This document shows positions 35,975 to 42,618 of a stretch of DNA of 64,000 nucleotides, piece after piece (the stretch's first letter is position 1; each line of letters starts with the position of its first letter). A program made the position numbers and the translations under genes. Source of the DNA: Streptomyces sp. V4I2 (lineage in GTDB: Bacteria; Actinomycetota; Actinomycetes; Streptomycetales; Streptomycetaceae); NCBI RefSeq assembly GCF_030817655.1, contig NZ_JAUSZM010000003.1, positions 4,898,001-4,962,000 on the forward strand, given 5' to 3'. The notes beneath the pieces are model-generated. The model had not been told where the DNA came from, did not search any database, and saw only the letters and a program-made list of their open reading frames with translations.

Positions 35975-36406
35975 TCACCGGTCCGTGCGATCCGGGGTCA
36001 GTTCGGCCCAGACCGTCTTGCAGGGGCCCGGCCCCTCGTCGACACCCCAACGGTCCGCGTATGCCGCGACGATCCGTAGCCCACGGCCCGATTCCACGTC
36101 GTCGTCGACCGGGTCCGAGGTCTGCGGGAGCCGGTCGCCCCTGGCGTCGGTCACCTCGATGCGGAGGGTGCCGTCGGCGTACAGCTTCAGCCTCAGCCGG
36201 AAGTCCCGTCCCGGAACACGCCCATGGAGGACGGCGTTCGACGCCAGCTCGGCCACGATGTGCTCGGCGGCCTCGGACGGCTCGCGCCAGTCCGCGAGTT
36301 GACGTTCCGTGAGCAGACGGGCGAGGCGGGCGCCCCGACGCGTCGCGGACAGCAGCAGCGTGAAGTGCCGCACTGCGATTGCGGCTTGAGTGATTTCCTG
36401 GTTCAC
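35975..36406 (-). CDS. Histidine-kinase-like ATPase domain protein (anti-sigma type)
   Basis: A 143-residue single HATPase_c domain: AEHIVAELASNAVLHGRV (N box) and DVESGRGLRIVAAYADRWGV (G2 box). Such stand-alone ATPases in Streptomyces are anti-sigma/SpoIIAB-like regulators. It is divergent from the DUF5753 regulator gene at 36523, and ATPase plus HTH plus DUF397 is a standard co-occurring triad. Confidence 0.9.
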   Translation of the reverse strand: MNQEITQAAIAVRHFTLLLSATRRGARLARLLTERQLADWREPSEAAEHIVAELASNAVLHGRVPGRDFRLRLKLYADGTLRIEVTDARGDRLPQTSDPVDDDVESGRGLRIVAAYADRWGVDEGPGPCKTVWAELTPDRTDR

Positions 36407-36522
36407 GTCACTCAGCGTGGTCGCTTCCGCCTACCCTGAACAGCACTGACGTCAGTACGGAGCGCGACTGTCCGGGTGCTGTCCGGAGTCGTACGGCTCG
36501 TACGCGAGAGGTGGGTGGTGGC

Positions 36523-37335
36523 GTGGAGGACGAGGAGGCCGCGGCCGTACTCAAGACGGTCGGCCGTCAGGTCAAGGTGTGGCGGGAGGCGGCGGGGCTA
36601 CGACAGTCGGAACTCGGTGCGGCTATCGGGTACGGCGAGGAGATGGTCTCGTCGGTGGAGCGCGGGCGGCGGGTCCCGAAGCCCGACTTCCTGGACAAGG
36701 CCGACGAGGTGCTCGGGGCGGGCGGAAAGCTCTCCGCGATGAAGGAGGACGTGGAGCGGGCGCGGTATCCGAAGAAGGTGCGGGATCTGGCGAAGTTGGA
36801 GGATGAGGCCGTCGAGCTCGGTGCCTACGCCAACCACAACATGCACGGTCTGCTCCAGACACCGGAGTACGCACGCGCGTTGTACGGGAGGCGGCGGCCC
36901 GCGTACACGGAGGACGAGATCGATCGCTACGTCGCCGCACGGGTGGCACGACAGCGGATCTTCGAGCGCGTGCCCGCGCCGCTGCTCACCTTCGTGCTGG
37001 AGGAGGTGACGCTACGGCGGCCCATCGGGGGCAGAATGGTGCTGCGACAACAGCTCGAACACCTGTTGGAGATCAGCAAGTTGCGGCACGTGGAGGTTCA
37101 GGTGATGACCACGGACCGCGACGACCACGCGGGCCTGGGCGGTCCGCTCCAGGTGCTGAAACTCCGGGACGGCAAGACGCTGGGGCACTCCGAGGGCCAG
37201 CTGTACAACCGCGTGTTCAGTGATCCACGAGAAGCCCAGATCCTGGATATGCGCTATGGAATGATCCGGGCGCAGGCCCTCTCGCCCCGGGAGTCGCTGG
37301 CCTTCATCGAGAAAGTCATGGGAGAAGAGACATGA
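36523..37335 (+). CDS. HTH regulator with DUF5753 domain (second module)
   Basis: A 270-residue paralogue of the 22 kb regulator. Its HTH is VKVWREAAGLRQSELGAAIG with SSVERGRRVPKPDFL. The DUF5753 part shows NMHGLLQTPEYARALYG, VLEEVTLRRPIGGRMVLRQQ and VQVMTTDRDDHAGLGG. GTG 36523 is preferred over a GTG at 36511 because the AGAGG site lies 10 bases before the former. It overlaps the downstream DUF397 gene by four bases (ATGA), and the divergent ATPase gene completes the module. Confidence 0.9.
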   Translation: MEDEEAAAVLKTVGRQVKVWREAAGLRQSELGAAIGYGEEMVSSVERGRRVPKPDFLDKADEVLGAGGKLSAMKEDVERARYPKKVRDLAKLEDEAVELGAYANHNMHGLLQTPEYARALYGRRRPAYTEDEIDRYVAARVARQRIFERVPAPLLTFVLEEVTLRRPIGGRMVLRQQLEHLLEISKLRHVEVQVMTTDRDDHAGLGGPLQVLKLRDGKTLGHSEGQLYNRVFSDPREAQILDMRYGMIRAQALSPRESLAFIEKVMGEET

Positions 37336-37517
37336 CCACCACGCCGGAGTGGTTCAAGAGCAGCTACAGCAGCAACGACGGCCCTGAGTGCGTCGAGGTC
37401 GCCATAGCCCCCGCCGACGCGGCCGTCCTCGTACGCGACTCCAAGAACAGCGAAGGCGCACGTCTCGCGTTCGCGGACGGCGCCTGGACTGAGTTCGTGG
37501 CGTACGCGGGGCGCTGA
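37332..37517 (+). CDS. DUF397 protein (second module)
   Basis: A 61-residue DUF397 protein: EWFKSSYSSNDGPECVEV, VRDSKNSEGARLAFADGAW. The start overlaps the regulator stop (ATGA), so the two are translationally coupled. It converges on the TPR-ATPase gene with three bases between stops. Confidence 0.93.
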   Translation: MTTTPEWFKSSYSSNDGPECVEVAIAPADAAVLVRDSKNSEGARLAFADGAWTEFVAYAGR

Positions 37518-37520
37518 GCG

Positions 37521-40244
37521 TCAGTTGAAGGCATCAAGAAAGTCGTCACGCCCATTTATGAGGTCGGTGAGGCGCTGGGCGATGTCGGCTCGGTCGGCGG
37601 CCGGGAGGTCGAGGTAAGTTTCGAGCTCTTCGGCCATCTCGTCCGGGAACCCCAACGCCGTCGGCACGCGGTCGGGGTCATTCGGTTCCGAGAGCGTCGC
37701 CTCCAGCCAATCCCTGAGCCGGGCGAGGTGGCTCCACGTCTCATCATTCAACAGGCGTCGCGCCTCGATGCGGAAGCGAATGCGTTGTGCCATCCAGTGA
37801 TCAGGGTCGATTTCCAGAGCCCGTTGGATATCAGCGGACGCCCGATCGCGTGAACCGAGTGCGTGGTGCACCCTCGCTCGCTGCCAGAACGCCCATACGT
37901 ACTCCGGGTCGATTTCGAGGGCACGGTCCAGGTCAGTGAGTGCCTCGGCCGGATTCCCCATACCCGCTCGGCATGCACCGCGACTTGCGTAGGCCGAGGC
38001 GTACTCGCCGTCGAGGGCGATGGCCCGGTCGTAGTCGGCGAGGGCGCGCTCCTGACGGCCGGCGCCAGAGAGGGCGTCACCTCGCTCGCAGAGCACCCAG
38101 GGCGCATCGGGCCCCAGGGCGACGGCACGGTCCAGATCGGCAAGGCGCCGCTCCTGATCGCCGCGCGACCGCCAGACGCGCGCCCTGCGCACCAAAGCCC
38201 AGACATAGCCCGAATCCAACTCCAGGGCCCGGTCGAGATCCGAGACAGCTGCGCCGGTGTCACCAAGCATGTGCCGGGCTACTCCTCGGGAAGCCCACGC
38301 CGTCTCTCTCGTCGGATCGAGTTCGACCACCCTGTCCAGATCTCTCACAGCCAATACGAAGTCCCCCATCACTCGGCGGTAGTCCCCGCGCAGACTGAGG
38401 GTCCTGGCCTTGCCCGGGGCCAGGCCGTCGGCCCGGTCAAGATCAGTGATAGCCCCGGCGTAGTCGCCCAGGTGCGCCCGAGCGACCGCCCTGCCCTCGT
38501 ACGCCGGCGCCGATTCCGGATCGAGTTCGACGGCTCGATCGAACTGGGTCAACGCTGTCGCGTGATCGCCGACACTGCCGAACTCGGCGCCCCGCAGTCC
38601 GTGTGCCTTGGCTCGTCCCCGTGCGTCGAGGCGGCCCTTCGCCAGGAGCACTCCCAGAACGTTGATGACTCCGCCCCGATCCAGTGCCGCGAGTACCTCA
38701 CTGCCCCAGCCCTTGGCCCTCTCCGCATCCGCGTCCTCCCCCGCCTGCGTCAGTGCCTGCGCCCACCGCCGCACCACCACCTCGCCCCCGCCACACGCGT
38801 CCACGAGTTCCCTCAACACGGTCGGCGGCACGCTCCGGGGCCTCGCGCACAGCAGGTGGTACAACTCGGCGAGCCGTATCTCCCGCCACCCTTCGTCTCT
38901 CCACAACTCGTCCGGTGCCAGTTCCGCTTCGGCTTCGGCACGCCATCGGCCGAACGCCTCGGCAAGTCGTATGTGCCGCCCGGTCCAGTCCCGTGGCGAG
39001 CGCAGTCGCTGCAAACGGAGCATCGGAGCCCGTACGACGTCGTGGTACTGCGCCCCCTCACCCCGCTCGCTGACGAAGGGGATGCCCCTCAACCATCCGT
39101 ACAGCTCGTCGAGTTGCTCGGCCGGGCAGTCCACGACGACCCTGAACACGTCCACGTCCATCCGCCGAGGCAGCGCACACGCGAGCGCAACCGCCCTCCG
39201 TACCGGATCCCGCTCCCACTTGAGGAACCTCTCCACGGCGTCCGCGCTCGGATCCCCGACGTCCTCGGGGTCGGCGGGCCGCGCCTCGGCAAGCGTCGAG
39301 ACCAGCACCGGCAGTCCGCCCGTAAGGCGCAGCACCTCCTCCACGACGGGCTCGGACACGACTCCTTTGGCCGCCAGCAGCCCCCGCGCCTCCGCCTCCG
39401 TGAACGGGCCGAGCGGTACGTCCGTCATGAAGTCCGCGAAGGCGCCCCAGCGGGCGGTGTCGAAGGGGCGTTGGCCCGCCGTCACCAAGACGACCGTTGC
39501 AGGCAGGGTGCCATGCAGGTCGCTCGTCATCACCTCGTGGAGCCACCCGTCGAGGAACGGTCCCGTCCGCTCGTACGTGTCGAAGAACAGGACGATCCAC
39601 GGTGCCGCGGCCGCCGCGTCGGACAGTTCGCTCAGCAGCACCGGTGTGAGCACGCGCTCCGGGGACAGGACCAACTGCACATCCTCCTGGCTCCGGAAGC
39701 GTGTGCTCAGGCCGGCTCGCAACCGGTCTGCTCCCTGGGCGAGTTGAGCAGCGTCGAGAGCACCTACGAATGCGCCCACTCCCGGCACCATCCCCAGCCC
39801 AGCCAGCCCAGCCCGCGCCACCGCCATGCTGCCTACGGACGGCCCCTCCGGTTCCGGTTCAAGCGTGGCGACGGCGGCCGCCTCCGCCTCGTGCCGCCGC
39901 TCCCGGTGCGCGGCGAGCAACCGCTCCAGCTCCTTGAACTTGTGGCCTTGACCGCCGAGTTGACGACTGATCGCCGCCATCGCTTCCGGCACGCTCCCGA
40001 CGCTCTCGTCGACGTAAGCGGTGAGCGCCCCCTTCTCCCTGGCGAGTTGCTCCCACTCCCTCAACAGGAAGGTTTTCCCGACGCCCGCATTGCCGTGCAC
40101 GTGGAACAGGAATCGATGACGCTCGTCCTCCGGCGCCAGGTCGAGGTTCCGCCGGAACACGGCCCGCTCGTCGCTCCGCCCCACAAACCCGGCCCGCCTG
40201 CGCTGCCGGATCAGCTCCTGCATCGACGGCCGCGTCGATCCCAT
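37521..40244 (-). CDS. Large P-loop ATPase with C-terminal TPR repeats (STAND-like)
   Basis: A 907-residue protein. An N-terminal ATPase has Walker A HGNAGVGKTFLL (about residue 51-62) and Walker B PWIVLFFDTYE (about 230). A winged-helix/arm region (about 330-500) includes LRLTGGLPVLVSTLAEA, like the GLPL motif of STAND proteins. About eight TPRs (about 545-830) have the pattern ALTQFDRAVELDPES, AITDLDRADGLAPGK, AVSDLDRALELDSGY. The C-terminal 80 residues are acidic. ATG 40244 follows GGGGG; a GTG three codons upstream is possible. STAND ATPases switch on an effector when a ligand binds. No separate effector is seen unless the C-terminus serves, and a toxin-antitoxin pair is adjacent and divergent. 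Confidence 0.8.
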   Translation of the reverse strand: MGSTRPSMQELIRQRRRAGFVGRSDERAVFRRNLDLAPEDERHRFLFHVHGNAGVGKTFLLREWEQLAREKGALTAYVDESVGSVPEAMAAISRQLGGQGHKFKELERLLAAHRERRHEAEAAAVATLEPEPEGPSVGSMAVARAGLAGLGMVPGVGAFVGALDAAQLAQGADRLRAGLSTRFRSQEDVQLVLSPERVLTPVLLSELSDAAAAAPWIVLFFDTYERTGPFLDGWLHEVMTSDLHGTLPATVVLVTAGQRPFDTARWGAFADFMTDVPLGPFTEAEARGLLAAKGVVSEPVVEEVLRLTGGLPVLVSTLAEARPADPEDVGDPSADAVERFLKWERDPVRRAVALACALPRRMDVDVFRVVVDCPAEQLDELYGWLRGIPFVSERGEGAQYHDVVRAPMLRLQRLRSPRDWTGRHIRLAEAFGRWRAEAEAELAPDELWRDEGWREIRLAELYHLLCARPRSVPPTVLRELVDACGGGEVVVRRWAQALTQAGEDADAERAKGWGSEVLAALDRGGVINVLGVLLAKGRLDARGRAKAHGLRGAEFGSVGDHATALTQFDRAVELDPESAPAYEGRAVARAHLGDYAGAITDLDRADGLAPGKARTLSLRGDYRRVMGDFVLAVRDLDRVVELDPTRETAWASRGVARHMLGDTGAAVSDLDRALELDSGYVWALVRRARVWRSRGDQERRLADLDRAVALGPDAPWVLCERGDALSGAGRQERALADYDRAIALDGEYASAYASRGACRAGMGNPAEALTDLDRALEIDPEYVWAFWQRARVHHALGSRDRASADIQRALEIDPDHWMAQRIRFRIEARRLLNDETWSHLARLRDWLEATLSEPNDPDRVPTALGFPDEMAEELETYLDLPAADRADIAQRLTDLINGRDDFLDAFN

Positions 40245-40316
40245 CCGTCCCACCCCCGTAACACGTCCGCCCTGAAGTCTGGCAGAGGCTTGAGCACCCA
40301 GTCAGCACCCCCTCGA

Positions 40317-40346
40317 TTGACTTCGGAATACGTTCCGAAGTACCGT
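40317..40346 (+). promoter_or_regulatory. Palindromic operator within the toxin-antitoxin promoter
   Basis: ACTTCGGAA (40320-40328) and TTCCGAAGT (40333-40341) form a perfect inverted repeat with a 4-base spacer. TTGACT (40317-40322) as -35 and TACCGT (40341-40346) as -10 flank or overlap it, 18 bases apart. The -10 ends six bases before the antitoxin ATG, which would make the transcript leaderless. Autorepression by the antitoxin or toxin-antitoxin complex is the expected use. Confidence 0.75.
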
Positions 40347-40352
40347 CGGATC

Positions 40353-40814
40353 ATGTCCACTCCCACTGTCGCCTTCTCCGAGCTCTCGAAGAATTCGAAG
40401 CGTGTCGCCGATACGCTTGACCGGATTCAGCGTGTGCACATCACCCGCCGGGACGGCGAGGACCTCTATCTGACGACCGCACGCCACGATCAGCAGCGCG
40501 AGGAGACGGCGGACATCACGGCGCGTCTTCTCGCCGCCCTCGTCCGCAGCGATGCCGGTGAGCGGGCCATAGTGCGCGCGCTCCCCTCGGTCTTCCCGTG
40601 GGTCCGTCATCTGTCGGCGGACGAGTTGAAGCAGTTCGTGGCCGAGCTCATCGAGGCTACGCACGACGCGGCCCAGCTGGACGTCCATGGCAATCTCCAC
40701 CGGGTCGTCGTCGAATGGCGCGCGACGGCACGTGTCCTCGCCAACCCCGAGCTCACCGCGCAGCTCAACCGTCGGCTGCCGGACGAGGACCACGGCGAGG
40801 TGACCGCCCCGTGA
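40353..40814 (+). CDS. Phd/YefM-like antitoxin
   Basis: A 153-residue protein whose N-terminus, STPTVAFSELSKNSKRVADT, then HITRRDGEDLYLTTARHDQ, matches the antitoxin DNA-binding domain of Phd/YefM type. The C-terminal half is helical and probably binds the toxin. It is first in a two-gene unit, overlaps the toxin gene by four bases (GTGA), and follows the palindromic promoter directly. No ribosome binding site precedes the ATG, in keeping with a leaderless mRNA. The open frame extends upstream, but that part overlaps the TPR-ATPase in antisense and is excluded. Confidence 0.75.
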   Translation: MSTPTVAFSELSKNSKRVADTLDRIQRVHITRRDGEDLYLTTARHDQQREETADITARLLAALVRSDAGERAIVRALPSVFPWVRHLSADELKQFVAELIEATHDAAQLDVHGNLHRVVVEWRATARVLANPELTAQLNRRLPDEDHGEVTAP

Positions 40815-41164
40815 GCCCGAAGCGTGGCGACGACGTCTCCCCGCCGCCGGTGGGCGAGGAATGGCGCCTGCGGTTCGCGACGAACGAGGCGGCGAAGGGA
40901 TGGGGCGAGCTGGGTGCGGAGGCTCCGGGGAACACACGGCGCTACTTCGAGGCACTGCGCAGCGACCCTCTGTCCCTAGCGGATCCGGACCGTCAGCATC
41001 GGCTGCGCGGTCGTCTGGCCGCGGGCAACCTCGGCGGCCAGGAGTATCCGCAGTGGGAGTACGAGGTGACGGCAGGCGGTCGCGTGCGTTACCTCGTCGA
41101 CGAAGCGCGGCGCACGGTCCATCTCGTGTACGCGTCCACCCGTCACCCCAAGGACACCGAGTAG
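40811..41164 (+). CDS. Type II toxin, RelE/HigB-like
   Basis: A 117-residue protein: EEWRLRFATNEAAKGWGELG and WEYEVTAGGRVRYLVDEARRTVHLVYASTRHPKDTE, in the compact basic fold of RelE/ParE toxins, with the C-terminal V(Y)xxTRHxKxTE typical of relaxed-specificity ribonucleases of this group. It starts with GTG overlapping the antitoxin stop, so it is translationally coupled. Likely an mRNA interferase; the target is unknown. Confidence 0.75.
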   Translation: MSPKRGDDVSPPPVGEEWRLRFATNEAAKGWGELGAEAPGNTRRYFEALRSDPLSLADPDRQHRLRGRLAAGNLGGQEYPQWEYEVTAGGRVRYLVDEARRTVHLVYASTRHPKDTE

Positions 41165-41272
41165 TTCCCCAAGTACGCGTGGTACAAGGCCAGTTCGGCG
41201 TCCTCACTCGCGAATCCCGTCCGGCACCAGTCTGGCTCAATCGGTACCGGGATCCCGCATCGGGCAGGAAAG

Positions 41273-41794
41273 ATGGCCGCCATGGCCACTACAACCTCAC
41301 GCAGCGCTCTCTCCCTCACCGCCACCCTCCTCACCGCCTCCGTCGCCCTCTACATGGCGCTCGTCGCCTTCGGGAACATCACCGACTTCGGAACCAATCA
41401 GCAGTTCGTGCAGCATGTGCTCGCCATGGATACGACGTTCAAGGACGACGACCTGATGTGGAGAGCCATCACCAGCAAGGGACTTCAGGACGCGGCCTAT
41501 GTCGCGATCATCGTGTGGGAGACGGTCGCCGCGCTCGTCCTGCTGTACGGGACGTGGCTGTGGGTGCGGAGGGATCACGCGGGTGCCCGGCGGATCTCGA
41601 CGTACGGCCTGCTGATGGTCATGCTGCTGTTCGGTGCCGGGTTCATCGCGATCGGCGGTGAGTGGTTCTCGATGTGGCAGTCCGGGGACTGGAACGGGCT
41701 GGACGCGGCGACGCGGGCGTTCGTGTTCAGCGGGGTCGTGCTGCTGGTGGTGAACCTGCCGCTCGGGGACGCGGGCACCCGCTCCGCTAGCTGA
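41273..41794 (+). CDS. DUF2165 integral membrane protein
   Basis: A 173-residue, four-helix membrane protein: LTATLLTASVALYMALVAF, AYVAIIVWETVAALVLLYG, TYGLLMVMLLFGAGFIAIG and FVFSGVVLLVVNLPL, with the DUF2165 marker NITDFGTNQQFVQHVLAMD. The start AGGAAAG-ATG is close but plausible. Its 3' end overlaps the convergent L,D-transpeptidase-like gene by eight bases. Confidence 0.88.
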   Translation: MAAMATTTSRSALSLTATLLTASVALYMALVAFGNITDFGTNQQFVQHVLAMDTTFKDDDLMWRAITSKGLQDAAYVAIIVWETVAALVLLYGTWLWVRRDHAGARRISTYGLLMVMLLFGAGFIAIGGEWFSMWQSGDWNGLDAATRAFVFSGVVLLVVNLPLGDAGTRSAS

Positions 41795-42353
41795 CCACCA
41801 CGACCGTCGTCCCCGTCTCCCCGAACGTCCACAGCGCGTCCCCGTCGGCCGTCTTCATGCGGATGCCGCCCGTCTGGACACCGGCGGCCGGCGGGGGCGG
41901 CGAGGAGCCGTCCACGGCACTGGAGAAGGCGATGTTGACGCCGGACGCGGTGGCGAAGTAGACGATGTGCTCGATCTGCACGCCGTCCGAGCCCGTCGTC
42001 GCGTCCGTGCGGGTACCGACCGTGTAGGTGCCCGGGCCGGGATCGACCGTGCCCGGCCAGACCGCGAAGGTACGGCGGGACGCGTCGCTCGCGTCGACCA
42101 GCCAGACCCGCTTCTGCCCCAGGGAGTAGACGATGCGCCGCCCGGTGCCGGAGCCGTCCGGCACCGCGGCCGGCGCCGCGGACTTGGTGGGCGTGGGCTG
42201 GACGCCCGCCGAAGCGGTCGGTCGGGCGGCCGTGGCGGTCGGGTGCGGCCCCTTGTCCGCCTCCACGGCCAGGACGGAGACCGCCACAACCGCGCCCACC
42301 GTCAGGCCGGTCACCCAGACCCACGAGGGAAGCCGTCGGGCAGGCACGGGCAC
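41787..42353 (-). CDS. Membrane-anchored L,D-transpeptidase-like protein lacking active-site residues
   Basis: A 188-residue protein. The N-terminal anchor is at about residues 10-30 (WVWVTGLTVGAVVAVSVLAV). A Pro/Thr linker follows, then a domain laid out like YkuD: RIVYSLGQKRVWLVDA, PGTYTVGTRTDATTGSDGVQ, IEHIVYF. Where active enzymes have SHGC(I/V)R, this protein has QTGGIRM, so the catalytic Cys is Gly and the His is Thr. It is therefore probably not a transpeptidase but may still bind peptidoglycan. The GTG start follows GAGGAG closely. Confidence 0.6.
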   Translation of the reverse strand: MPVPARRLPSWVWVTGLTVGAVVAVSVLAVEADKGPHPTATAARPTASAGVQPTPTKSAAPAAVPDGSGTGRRIVYSLGQKRVWLVDASDASRRTFAVWPGTVDPGPGTYTVGTRTDATTGSDGVQIEHIVYFATASGVNIAFSSAVDGSSPPPPAAGVQTGGIRMKTADGDALWTFGETGTTVVVVS

Positions 42354-42618
42354 GCATCTCCTCAGCGACGGACAGACAGCTGTGCGACCCCCGTATCGAG
42401 GGTCCGATCATCGTACTGTGAGCCCGTCGACGCCGGATCCCACCTCACCCCGCCCCCCGGGAACGGGGCCCCGCCCACCGCGTACCGCCAGGCGAGCGTC
42501 TTCGTGGACTCGGCCAGCGCCCGCCCGTCGTACCAGGCCTGCTCCGGACGCTTCGTCCCCCTCGCCGCCGGATCAGGGCGCCCGACCGGCCCTTCCTACC
42601 GTCCGGCCGGAGCCCGGG

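Noticed and set aside
33334..36312. Long plus-strand frame across the ARH-like gene
   Set aside because: Antisense shadow; the three minus-strand genes beneath it have family motifs and set starts.
37863..40352. Plus-strand frame leading into the antitoxin gene
   Set aside because: Antisense to the TPR-ATPase; the antitoxin starts properly at 40353 with its promoter just upstream.
42420..42615. GC3-biased plus-strand frame (AYRQASVFVDSASARPS region) between the L,D-transpeptidase-like gene and fbiC
   Set aside because: Looks coding for about 65 codons, but has no start codon, runs on into fbiC antisense and is not recognised; too weak to list as a gene.
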